Below are positions 1 to 6,015 of a stretch of 7,779 nucleotides of DNA, one piece after another (positions within the stretch are counted from its first letter, which is position 1; each line of letters opens with the position of its first letter). The notes beneath the pieces were generated by a model. The model was not told the DNA's origin. It was given only the letters and a program-made list of their open reading frames with translations, and did no database searches. Source of the DNA: an uncultured Ruminococcus sp. (GTDB taxonomy: Bacteria > Bacillota > Clostridia > Oscillospirales > Acutalibacteraceae); NCBI GenBank assembly GCA_902772795.1, contig CACYBZ010000268.1, positions 1 through 7,779 of the forward strand, read 5' to 3'. The position numbers and the translations under genes were made by a program.

Positions 1-20
1 GGCGTTGCCCCTCAACCCCA

Positions 21-104
21 TCAGGGGCTCCGCCCCTGAACCCCGCAAGCCTTTGAAAAGGCTTGACCGAAACTTTAAGGCGAAATCTGCTGTCGCAGAT
101 TTCG
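21..104. repeat. Three consecutive perfect hairpins in non-coding DNA
   Basis: Three perfect inverted repeats follow one another. At 21-28/32-39 there is an 8-bp GC-rich stem (TCAGGGGC with a 3-base loop). At 47-54/57-64 there is an 8-bp stem (AAGCCTTT/AAAGGCTT). At 81-90/95-104 there is a 10-bp stem (CGAAATCTGC, loop TGTC). None is followed directly by a T-tract, so they do not look like terminators. Together with the hairpins at 155-176 and 181-207 they form a string of five palindromes upstream of rfbA. This is characteristic of dispersed intergenic repeats rather than a gene. The open frame across the region (5-256) is rejected as a gene. Confidence 0.7.
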
Positions 105-124
105 GACAACGTAAAAAGAAAAAT

Positions 125-180
125 CCGAACGAAGTGAGCCACAAAAGTTTTTGTCCGACTTTTTTCAAAAAGTCGGTGGG
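125..180. repeat. Dispersed palindromic intergenic repeat, copy 1
   Basis: This 56-base stretch aligns without gaps to 4024-4079, with 43 of 56 identical bases by hand count. Its core is a perfect 10-bp inverted repeat (CCGACTTTTT at 155-164, AAAAAGTCGG at 167-176, 2-base centre). The same hairpin survives in the second copy with a G-T wobble. The other half (125-145) carries a shared motif around GAAC-AAGTGA. Mismatches between the copies are not concentrated at third codon positions of the overlapping frame, which argues against protein coding. It is likely a member of a genome-wide repeat family; the number of copies cannot be seen here. Confidence 0.7.
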
Positions 181-212
181 ATATTTAAGGGCGAAGCCCT
201 TAAATATTTTTT
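181..212 (+). terminator. Rho-independent terminator of an upstream gene
   Basis: A perfect 12-bp stem (ATATTTAAGGGC at 181-192, GCCCTTAAATAT at 196-207) closes a 3-base GAA loop and runs into T residues at 207-212. This is a textbook intrinsic terminator on the plus strand. No gene ends inside the window before it, so it probably serves a gene to the left of position 1. It also insulates the rfb promoter at 249-278. The stem lies directly against repeat copy 1, so the terminator may be part of the repeat module. Confidence 0.75.
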
Positions 213-248
213 CTGCCATATATCACAGAGGAAGTTTTTCATTGCTGG

Positions 249-278
249 TTGACTAAATGATAAGAAAAGTATTATAAT
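249..278 (+). promoter_or_regulatory. Predicted sigma-A promoter of the rfbABDC operon
   Basis: A TTGACT -35 box (249-254) and a perfect TATAAT -10 box (273-278) are separated by 18 bases. Transcription would start near 285, giving a leader of about 40 bases before the rfbA ATG at 326. TATCA recurs at 289, 297 and 303 in the early leader, and an inverted TGATAA is at 258, within the promoter spacer. These could form an operator, but AT-rich chance is an adequate explanation. The ribosome binding site GGGAGG is at 310-315. Confidence 0.75.
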
Positions 279-325
279 GAATACCAGTTATCAGAATATC
301 ATTATCATCGGGAGGTTTTTACAAT

Positions 326-1222
326 ATGAAAGGAATTGTTCTTGCAGGCGGGTCGGGAACCCGCTTATATCCATTAACGAAAGTCACATCAAAACAGTTA
401 TTACCTGTATATGACAAACCTATGATATATTATCCCTTATCCGTTCTCATGAATGCAGGGATAAGAGATATCCTGATTATTTCCACTCCGCAGGATACTT
501 TCCGTTTTGAAAATCTGCTGGGCAATGGCAGTACTCTGGGAATCCATCTTTCCTATAAAGTACAACCGTCCCCTGACGGACTTGCTCAGGCGTTCCTGCT
601 GGGAAAGGAATTTATCGGAAAGGACAGTGTCGCTATGGTTCTCGGCGACAATATCTTTGCAGGAAACGGATTGAAAAAACGACTGAGCAAAGCAGTGGAA
701 AATGCTGAAAAAAACAAAAGGGCAACTATTTTCGGCTACTATGTGGACGACCCTGAACGGTTCGGTATCGTGGAATTCGATAAACACGGCAAAGCGATTT
801 CCATCAAAGAAAAACCTGAAAATCCGAAAAGTAATTATTGCGTTACAGGTCTTTATTTCTACGATAACCACGTTGTGGAATATGCCGAAACTCTTCAGCC
901 GTCCGCCAGAGGCGAGTATGAAATTACAGACCTTAACCGTATCTATCTGGAAAAGGGAACGCTTTCTGTGGAATTACTCGGACAGGGATTTACCTGGCTG
1001 GATACCGGAACTCATGAAAGTCTTGTCGAAGCAACAAATTTCGTCAAGACTGTAGAAACACATCAACACCGAAAAATAGCTTGTCTGGAAGAAATTGCCT
1101 ATCTCAACGGCTGGATAACCCGTGAAGATGTTATCACTTTCTACCAACAAATGAAAAATAATCAGTACGGACAATATCTCAAAGCCGTTCTGGACGGAAA
1201 ATATCTGGACATCACCGAATAA
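326..1222 (+). CDS. rfbA: Glucose-1-phosphate thymidylyltransferase (RmlA/RfbA)
   Basis: This enzyme catalyses the first step of dTDP-L-rhamnose synthesis in the cytoplasm: glucose-1-phosphate plus dTTP gives dTDP-glucose and pyrophosphate. The 298-residue protein matches the usual length of about 290. It opens with the nucleotidyltransferase signature [11 protein letters not shown] (residues 8-18), followed by [16 protein letters not shown] (22-37). The metal-binding LGDN lies at 106-109 (Asp108) and PDGLAQAF at 83-90. The sugar-site EKP is at 162-164, EYEITDLN at 198-205 and WLDTGT at 224-229. The ATG at 326 sits 10 bases after a strong GGGAGG site. It is the first gene of a four-gene operon behind its own promoter. 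In many organisms this enzyme is feedback-inhibited by dTDP-rhamnose. The family assignment is secure. Confidence 0.97.
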   Translation: MKGIVLAGGSGTRLYPLTKVTSKQLLPVYDKPMIYYPLSVLMNAGIRDILIISTPQDTFRFENLLGNGSTLGIHLSYKVQPSPDGLAQAFLLGKEFIGKDSVAMVLGDNIFAGNGLKKRLSKAVENAEKNKRATIFGYYVDDPERFGIVEFDKHGKAISIKEKPENPKSNYCVTGLYFYDNHVVEYAETLQPSARGEYEITDLNRIYLEKGTLSVELLGQGFTWLDTGTHESLVEATNFVKTVETHQHRKIACLEEIAYLNGWITREDVITFYQQMKNNQYGQYLKAVLDGKYLDITE

Positions 1223-1252
1223 CAAAAATGATATTTTTCTTATCGCAAAAAC

Positions 1253-1277
1253 TTACGGGAACGATGATTTCCCGTAA
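1253..1277 (+). other. Intercistronic hairpin between rfbA and rfbB
   Basis: In the 97-base gap after rfbA, a perfect 9-bp stem (TTACGGGAA at 1253-1261, TTCCCGTAA at 1269-1277) closes a 7-base loop. No T-tract follows (the next bases are ACCCTTACTC), so it should not terminate efficiently. It may affect mRNA stability or processing between the two cistrons. This gap is far longer than the 21- and 18-base gaps later in the operon. Confidence 0.55.
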
Positions 1278-1298
1278 ACCCTTACTCTTGCCCACTTT

Positions 1299-1316
1299 AA
1301 AAGAAAGGATTCTTTT
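1299..1316 (+). promoter_or_regulatory. rfbB ribosome binding site in the loop of a weak hairpin
   Basis: The Shine-Dalgarno sequence GAAAGGA (1303-1309) is placed 10 bases before the rfbB ATG. AAAAGAA (1299-1305) can pair with TTCTTTT (1310-1316), leaving AGGA in a 4-base loop. The stem is only 7 bp and nearly all A-T, so it is at most a mild modulator of translation. It does confirm the start at 1320. Confidence 0.45.
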
Positions 1317-1319
1317 CTC

Positions 1320-2339
1320 ATGACCATTATTGTAACAGGCGGTGCAGGCTTTATCGGTTCCAATTTCATCTTTCATATGCTGAAAAAGTACCGTGATTAC
1401 CGTATTATTTGCCTTGACAAACTTACCTATGCCGGAAATCTTTCCACATTGAAAGACGTTATGGATAATCCGCATTTCCGCTTTGTGAAAGCCGATATCT
1501 GTGACCGCAACGCTGTGGAAAAACTCTTTGAAGAAGAAAAACCAAATATCGTAGTCAATTTTGCCGCAGAAAGTCATGTCGACCGCTCCATCGAAACACC
1601 TGAAATTTTTCTGCAAACCAATATTATCGGTACGGCTGTCTTAATGGATACCTGTCGGAAATACGGTATCCAGCGGTATCATCAGGTATCTACTGACGAA
1701 GTGTACGGCGATTTACCGCTTGACCGTCCTGACCTCTTCTTTACGGAAACTACACCCTTACATACCAGTTCCCCGTACAGCAGTTCCAAAGCAGGTGCCG
1801 ATTTGCTTGTACTGGCTTATTATCGCACTTATGGTCTGCCCGTTACCATTTCCCGTTGTTCCAACAACTATGGTCCCTACCATTTCCCTGAAAAACTTAT
1901 CCCTCTGATGATTGCCAATGCACTCAACGACAAACCATTACCCGTTTACGGCGAGGGTATCAATGTCAGGGACTGGCTCTATGTTGAGGACCATTGCAAA
2001 GCCATTGACCTCATTATTCATAACGGCAACGTCGGCGAAGTCTACAATGTCGGCGGTCATAACGAGATGCGTAATATTGATATCGTAAAACTTATCTGCA
2101 AAGAACTTGGTAAAAGTGAATCGCTCATTACTTTCGTCAAGGATCGTAAAGGGCACGATATGCGTTATGCCATCGACCCCACAAAAATTCACCAAGAACT
2201 TGGCTGGCTTCCCGAAACAAAATTTCAAGACGGTATCAAAAAAACTATCCGTTGGTATCTCGAAAACCGTCAGTGGTGGGAAGAAATCGTTAGCGGAGAA
2301 TACCGCAACTATTACGAAAAAATGTACGGCAATCGCTGA
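1320..2339 (+). CDS. rfbB: dTDP-glucose 4,6-dehydratase (RmlB/RfbB)
   Basis: This enzyme performs the second step: NAD-dependent dehydration of dTDP-glucose to dTDP-4-keto-6-deoxyglucose. The 339-residue protein is an extended short-chain dehydrogenase/reductase of normal length. The Rossmann glycine motif TGGAGFIG is at residues 6-13 (Gly7, Gly10, Gly13), NFAAESHVDRS at 80-90, and the catalytic STDEVYG at 124-130 (Thr125, Asp126, Glu127). The YxxxK pair is Tyr153/Lys157, and the family signature RCSNNYGPYHFPEKLIP begins at 179. The Asp-Glu pair after Thr125 separates true dehydratases from epimerases of the same fold. The start follows GAAAGGA by 10 bases. It is the second gene of the operon, 97 bases after rfbA and 21 bases before rfbD. 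Confidence 0.97.
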   Translation: MTIIVTGGAGFIGSNFIFHMLKKYRDYRIICLDKLTYAGNLSTLKDVMDNPHFRFVKADICDRNAVEKLFEEEKPNIVVNFAAESHVDRSIETPEIFLQTNIIGTAVLMDTCRKYGIQRYHQVSTDEVYGDLPLDRPDLFFTETTPLHTSSPYSSSKAGADLLVLAYYRTYGLPVTISRCSNNYGPYHFPEKLIPLMIANALNDKPLPVYGEGINVRDWLYVEDHCKAIDLIIHNGNVGEVYNVGGHNEMRNIDIVKLICKELGKSESLITFVKDRKGHDMRYAIDPTKIHQELGWLPETKFQDGIKKTIRWYLENRQWWEEIVSGEYRNYYEKMYGNR

Positions 2340-2360
2340 ACGTCTGTGAGGTAATCGGAA

Positions 2361-3272
2361 ATGAAAATTTTGGTAACAGGGGTCAACGGACAACTTGGTC
2401 ATGACGTGGTCAATGAAGCTGTAAGATGCGGTCATGAAGTCATCGGCAGTGATATCACCGACAGTTACAATGGCATTGAAGAACATTCCGCCGTTGCTCA
2501 CACAGCCTATGTCAGAATGGATATTACCGATTCTGTCACTGTGGCGGATATTCTGCAAAACATCAGTCCTGATGTGGTGATTCACTGTGCGGCGTGGACA
2601 GCAGTCGACATGGCTGAAGAAGAAAATTATCGTCAGACGGTATATGATGTCAACTATCACGGAACTGAAAATATTGCCCTTGCCTGTAAGAAAATTCACG
2701 CCAAGCTGATATACATCAGCACGGATTACGTCTTTGACGGCACAGGTACGCAACCGTGGAAAGCTGACTGCAAACATTTTGCACCGCAGAATGTCTATGG
2801 CGACAGTAAATTACAGGGAGAACTTGCTGTCAGTTCTCTGCTGGATAATTATTTTATTGTCAGAATTGCGTGGGTATTCGGTATCAACGGAAAAAACTTT
2901 GTCAGAACCATGTTGAATGTCGGTAAAAAATTTGATACGGTAAAAGTCGTCAACGACCAGATCGGAACACCTACCTATACGTTTGACCTTGCCAGACTAT
3001 TGATTGCGATGTGTTCAAGCGACCGTTACGGCTATTATCATGCCACCAATGAAGGCGGATATATCAGCTGGTACGATTTCACCTGTGAAATTTACCGTCA
3101 GGCAAATTATCCGACAAAAGTTATTCCTGTTACTACTGAGGAGTACGGTCTTGCCAAAGCCAGACGTCCGAAAAACAGCCGTCTTGACCGAAGCAAACTT
3201 ACTGAAAACGGCTTTACTGCGTTACCTCACTGGAAAGATGCTGTCAGCCGTTACATGAAAGAAATTAAATAA
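2361..3272 (+). CDS. rfbD: dTDP-4-dehydrorhamnose reductase (RmlD/RfbD)
   Basis: This is the last step of the pathway: NAD(P)H-dependent reduction of dTDP-4-keto-L-rhamnose to dTDP-L-rhamnose. The 303-residue protein has the RmlD-type SDR layout. TGVNGQLG (6-13) binds the cofactor, CAAWTAVDMAEE is at 76-87, STDYVFDG at 120-127, and the YxxxK catalytic pair is Tyr146/Lys150 within NVYGDSKLQGE. Downstream come NDQIGTPT and a C-terminal ARRPKNSRLD block typical of substrate-binding regions. GAGG at 2348-2351 is 9 bases before the ATG. In this operon rfbD precedes rfbC, although RmlC acts first. RmlC and RmlD work consecutively, so order within the operon need not follow the pathway. Confidence 0.95.
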   Translation: MKILVTGVNGQLGHDVVNEAVRCGHEVIGSDITDSYNGIEEHSAVAHTAYVRMDITDSVTVADILQNISPDVVIHCAAWTAVDMAEEENYRQTVYDVNYHGTENIALACKKIHAKLIYISTDYVFDGTGTQPWKADCKHFAPQNVYGDSKLQGELAVSSLLDNYFIVRIAWVFGINGKNFVRTMLNVGKKFDTVKVVNDQIGTPTYTFDLARLLIAMCSSDRYGYYHATNEGGYISWYDFTCEIYRQANYPTKVIPVTTEEYGLAKARRPKNSRLDRSKLTENGFTALPHWKDAVSRYMKEIK

Positions 3273-3290
3273 TGGAAAGGCTTATTGATT

Positions 3291-3893
3291 ATGGGACAAA
3301 TCAAAGTAACCAGAACACCGCTTGAAGGTGTGTGTATTATCGAACCTACTGTACACGGTGACAAACGTGGCTATTTTACAGAAACGTATAATAAAAAAGA
3401 TATGTCAGAATTCGGTTTGACAATGGAATTTGTACAGGATAATCAGTCCATGTCCGTTAAAGGTGTGCTGAGAGGATTACACTTTCAGAAACACTTTCCG
3501 CAGGGAAAACTGGTAAGAGTCATCAAAGGTTGTGTCTTTGATGTGGTAGTGGATTTACGCAGGGAAAGTGCCACTTACGGCAAATGGTACGGTTTGGAAC
3601 TTTCAGCTGAAAATAAAAAACAACTGTATATTCCTGAAGGATTCGCCCACGGTTTTCTTGTTCTGAGTGAACAGGCAGAGTTCTGCTACAAAGTAACAGA
3701 CTTCTATCACCCCGGCGATGAGGGCGGTCTGGCATGGAATGACCCCACAATCGGCATAGAGTGGCCCGATGTTATCGGTGAATATCAAGGTTCTTCCGAC
3801 AGTATGGGCTATACCCTGAAAGACGGTACTCCCCTTAACCTGAGTGAAAAAGATAAACAGAATCCTCTGCTGAAAGATGTGTTCAAATTCTGA
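3291..3893 (+). CDS. rfbC: dTDP-4-dehydrorhamnose 3,5-epimerase (RmlC/RfbC)
   Basis: This enzyme epimerises C3 and C5 of dTDP-4-keto-6-deoxyglucose to give dTDP-4-keto-L-rhamnose, the substrate of RmlD. The chosen product has 200 residues in a cupin fold. GDKRGYFTETY is at 23-33, LRGLHFQ at 60-66 with the catalytic base His64, and QGKLVRVIKG at 71-80 with active-site Lys73. IPEGFAHGF lies at 114-122, followed by FCYKVTDFYHPGDEGG, which carries the conserved tyrosines. The frame is open from a TTG at 3285, but the ATG at 3291 is preferred because GGAAAGG (3274-3280) is 10 bases before it and only 4 before the TTG. The protein is somewhat longer at the C-terminus than the roughly 185-residue enterobacterial enzyme. 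It is the final gene of the operon and is followed by a terminator. Confidence 0.95.
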   Translation: MGQIKVTRTPLEGVCIIEPTVHGDKRGYFTETYNKKDMSEFGLTMEFVQDNQSMSVKGVLRGLHFQKHFPQGKLVRVIKGCVFDVVVDLRRESATYGKWYGLELSAENKKQLYIPEGFAHGFLVLSEQAEFCYKVTDFYHPGDEGGLAWNDPTIGIEWPDVIGEYQGSSDSMGYTLKDGTPLNLSEKDKQNPLLKDVFKF

Positions 3894-3899
3894 ACGGAT

Positions 3900-3933
3900 A
3901 AAGTCAAGTTCATTCGGACTTGACTTTTATTTT
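3900..3933 (+). terminator. Rho-independent terminator of the rfbABDC operon
   Basis: A perfect 10-bp stem (AAAGTCAAGT at 3900-3909, ACTTGACTTT at 3918-3927) closes an 8-base loop and is followed by TTTTATTTT through 3933. It begins 6 bases after the rfbC stop. It closes the operon and separates it from the independently promoted ilvB. Confidence 0.85.
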
Positions 3934-4023
3934 CCCCTGTCAGAAAGATGTTGTCTCTGCCCCTTTCCCAAAGTTCTGAGCAAAACTTTCAAAATGGAAT
4001 TTACCTTGACAAATCGGGAAAAC

Positions 4024-4079
4024 ACGAACAAAGTGAACAATAAACGCTTTTGTCCGACTTTTCCCAGAAAGTTGGCAGG
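4024..4079. repeat. Dispersed palindromic intergenic repeat, copy 2
   Basis: This is the ungapped partner of 125-180 (43 of 56 bases identical). The core hairpin is kept but changed: CCGACTTT (4054-4061) pairs with AAAGTTGG (4068-4075), where a C-to-T change turns a G-C pair into a G-T wobble without breaking the stem. Weaker similarity seems to continue leftwards (an AAACTTT block near 3984-3990 versus 70-76). To the right lie small direct repeats: GGCAGGG at 4074 and 4101, AATCTCC at 4092 and 4121. The 369-base gap between rfbC and ilvB therefore holds the operon terminator, this repeat and the ilvB promoter. I see no gene in it. Confidence 0.65.
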
Positions 4080-4169
4080 GTGCAGGGAACAAATCTCCAC
4101 GGCAGGGTTTTCCGAGGAGCAATCTCCGACAAACGGAAAAATAAAATAATTGACGTTTCAGTCATTAAC

Positions 4170-4198
4170 TTGACAAATATAGGCGAAACGTATACAAT
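4170..4198 (+). promoter_or_regulatory. Predicted sigma-A promoter of ilvB
   Basis: A perfect TTGACA -35 box (4170-4175) is followed after exactly 17 bases by TACAAT (4193-4198), so transcription should start near 4205 with a leader of about 58 bases. A 7-bp inverted repeat, ACGTTTC (4153-4159) and GAAACGT (4185-4191), has one arm just upstream of the -35 box and the other inside the spacer. This placement would suit a repressor. No T-box element is seen between the rfbC stop and ilvB. Confidence 0.8.
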
Positions 4199-4207
4199 TT
4201 AATTCGT

Positions 4208-4234
4208 ATGATTTTTATTGTGTAGAATAAAAAT
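4208..4234 (+). other. Short leader: possible five-codon ORF and AT hairpin before ilvB
   Basis: Near the predicted transcription start is ATG ATT TTT ATT GTG TAG (4208-4225), encoding Met-Ile-Phe-Ile-Val. An all-AT 9-bp inverted repeat (ATTTTTATT at 4211-4219, AATAAAAAT at 4226-4234) overlaps it. Ile/Val codons before a branched-chain amino acid gene recall leader-peptide attenuation. However, there is no ribosome binding site for this ORF and no terminator between it and ilvB, and AT-rich DNA yields such codons easily. It is reported as a possibility only. Confidence 0.2.
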
Positions 4235-4262
4235 GTCTATGTTGGAAAGGATTTGTTAAAAT

Positions 4263-5933
4263 ATGGAATTAAAGGGTTCAGAGATTATTGCCGAATGTCT
4301 GCTGGAACAGGGAGTCGATACTGTATTCGGCTATCCCGGCGGAGCTGTTCTGGAAATTTATGACGCACTTTACAAGTACAGCGACAAAATCAAACACGTT
4401 ATGACCGCCCACGAACAAGGTGCTTCCCACGCTGCGGACGGCTATGCCAGAGTAACAGGAAAAACAGGTGTCGTTATTGCTACGTCAGGCCCCGGAGCAA
4501 CCAATCTGGTAACGGGTATCGCTACGGCATCTATGGACAGTATTCCGCTCGTCGCCATTACCGGAAACGTCGGCAGAGCTTTACTGGGCAAATCAAGCTT
4601 TCAGGAAGTCGATATTGCCAATATCGTCAAACCGATTACCAAAGCCAGTTTTCAGATAACCTCTATGGAAGAACTCGCTCCCACTATCCGAAAGGCGTTC
4701 AAAATCGCTGAATCGGGCAGAAAAGGTCCTGTATTGATTGACGTTCCCAAAGATATTACGGTGCTGAAAACGGAATATGTCAAAGAAATCATCACCCACG
4801 AAGAAACGGAAACCGTTTATCACGAAGTCGATGAAAAACAGATTGATGAAATTGTGGCTTTATTGGAAAAAAGTGAACGTCCTGCCATCTATGCAGGCGG
4901 TGGTGTCATTCTGAGTAATTCATCAGAAGAACTCACCCGATTTGCTGAACTGCTTGATGCTCCTGTCTGCTGTTCTCTGATGGGTATGGGTTGTATTCCC
5001 GGTGACCACCCTCTCTTTGCGGGTAATATCGGTATGCATGGTGTCATTGAAACCGGTATGGCGATAAAAGACGCTGACCTGATTTTTGTGGCAGGAGCAA
5101 GATTCTCTGACAGAGTGGCAGGCGATACCAAAAAATTCGGAGCAAAAGCTACCATTATCCAGATTGACATCGATAAAAAGGAAATTAACAAGAATGTCAC
5201 CGTTGATAAGAGTATTTTAGGCAATGTCAAGCCTGTACTTGTCGCCCTTAACAAAAAGCTTTCCCCGCAGAATCACGAAACCTGGAAGGCAAAATTAAAC
5301 GAATTCAAAACCGTCACGGAAATCAAAGAAGAAGGTTATATCACTCCTCAGGAGATTTTAAGAACAGTGGAAGCTCTGCGTAATGATGATGATATCATCG
5401 TTACCGATGTCGGACAGCATCAGATGTGGGTAGCTCAGGAATGTAAATTCAGACAACCCAGAACCTTTCTGACTTCAGGCGGTCTTGGCACAATGGGCTA
5501 TGGTATGGGGGCTTCTATCGGTGCCTATATGGGCAATCCTGATAAAAAAGTCTTTCTGGTTACGGGCGACGGCAGTTTCCACATGAATCTCAACGAACTG
5601 GTTACCCTGAAAAGTTATCATATTCCTGTGATTGTCATGGTATTCAATAACCGTGTTCTGGGTATGGTAAGACAATGGCAAAAATTATTTTACGGCAGAC
5701 GGTTTTCTTCTACTGACCCCCATCGTGCAACCGATTTTGTCGCCGTAGCCAAAGCATTCGGTATCGAAGGATTTTCCGTTTCCCGTTCCGAAGAAATTCA
5801 GCCTACACTGGAAAAAGCAATCCGTCTGCACGCTCCCGTTGTTATCGACTTCCGTATTTCTCCCGATGCCAATGTTCTTCCCATGATTCCCCCCGGTAAA
5901 GATGTAGATGATATTATTCTGAATCTGAAATAA
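4263..5933 (+). CDS. ilvB: Acetolactate synthase, large (catalytic) subunit
   Basis: This thiamine-diphosphate and FAD enzyme condenses pyruvate with pyruvate or 2-ketobutyrate. It is the first common step of valine, leucine and isoleucine synthesis. The 556-residue protein is of usual length, with all three ThDP-enzyme domains. The N-terminal domain has GYPGGAVLEIYDAL (23-36) and the activating Glu51 in TAHEQGASHAADGYAR. The FAD-type region includes GRALLGKSSFQEVD (104-117). The C-terminal domain has the metal/ThDP motif beginning GDGSFHMNLNEL (435-446) and ending in NN (462-463). MVRQWQKLFYGRR (468-480) and SPDANVLPMIPPG (533-545) are typical of biosynthetic AHAS rather than catabolic AlsS or other ThDP enzymes. 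The site GGAAAGG (4244-4250) lies 12 bases before the ATG. No regulatory subunit gene ilvN follows, so it must lie elsewhere or be absent. Confidence 0.95.
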   Translation: MELKGSEIIAECLLEQGVDTVFGYPGGAVLEIYDALYKYSDKIKHVMTAHEQGASHAADGYARVTGKTGVVIATSGPGATNLVTGIATASMDSIPLVAITGNVGRALLGKSSFQEVDIANIVKPITKASFQITSMEELAPTIRKAFKIAESGRKGPVLIDVPKDITVLKTEYVKEIITHEETETVYHEVDEKQIDEIVALLEKSERPAIYAGGGVILSNSSEELTRFAELLDAPVCCSLMGMGCIPGDHPLFAGNIGMHGVIETGMAIKDADLIFVAGARFSDRVAGDTKKFGAKATIIQIDIDKKEINKNVTVDKSILGNVKPVLVALNKKLSPQNHETWKAKLNEFKTVTEIKEEGYITPQEILRTVEALRNDDDIIVTDVGQHQMWVAQECKFRQPRTFLTSGGLGTMGYGMGASIGAYMGNPDKKVFLVTGDGSFHMNLNELVTLKSYHIPVIVMVFNNRVLGMVRQWQKLFYGRRFSSTDPHRATDFVAVAKAFGIEGFSVSRSEEIQPTLEKAIRLHAPVVIDFRISPDANVLPMIPPGKDVDDIILNLK

Positions 5934-6015
5934 CTTAATCTATAGTCGAATACTTACCTGACGGCGTTGGAAAAATCCCCCCTTGTATTGCTAAACCTTA
6001 AGGAGAATGTTTTTT

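Noticed and set aside
5..256. 83-codon open frame at the left end
   Set aside because: It runs through five hairpins and the repeat, has no ribosome binding site, and its similarity to the frame at 3877-4149 comes from the DNA repeat, with mismatches not biased to third positions.
1938..2777. 279-codon minus-strand frame opposite rfbB/rfbD
   Set aside because: It is antisense to two clearly coding genes with intact catalytic motifs, spans their junction and shows no recognisable domain. It is a shadow of codon usage.
4006..4034. A second TTGACA box upstream of ilvB
   Set aside because: No acceptable -10 hexamer is found 16-18 bases downstream; the nearest AACAAT-like sequence is too far away.
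3877..4149. 90-codon open frame after rfbC
   Set aside because: It overlaps the end of rfbC, the operon terminator and repeat copy 2, and has no ribosome binding site. It is a by-product of the repeat.
3894..4262. T-box riboswitch before ilvB
   Set aside because: No T-box consensus or terminator/antiterminator pair is visible between the promoter and the start codon, and the leader is only about 58 bases.
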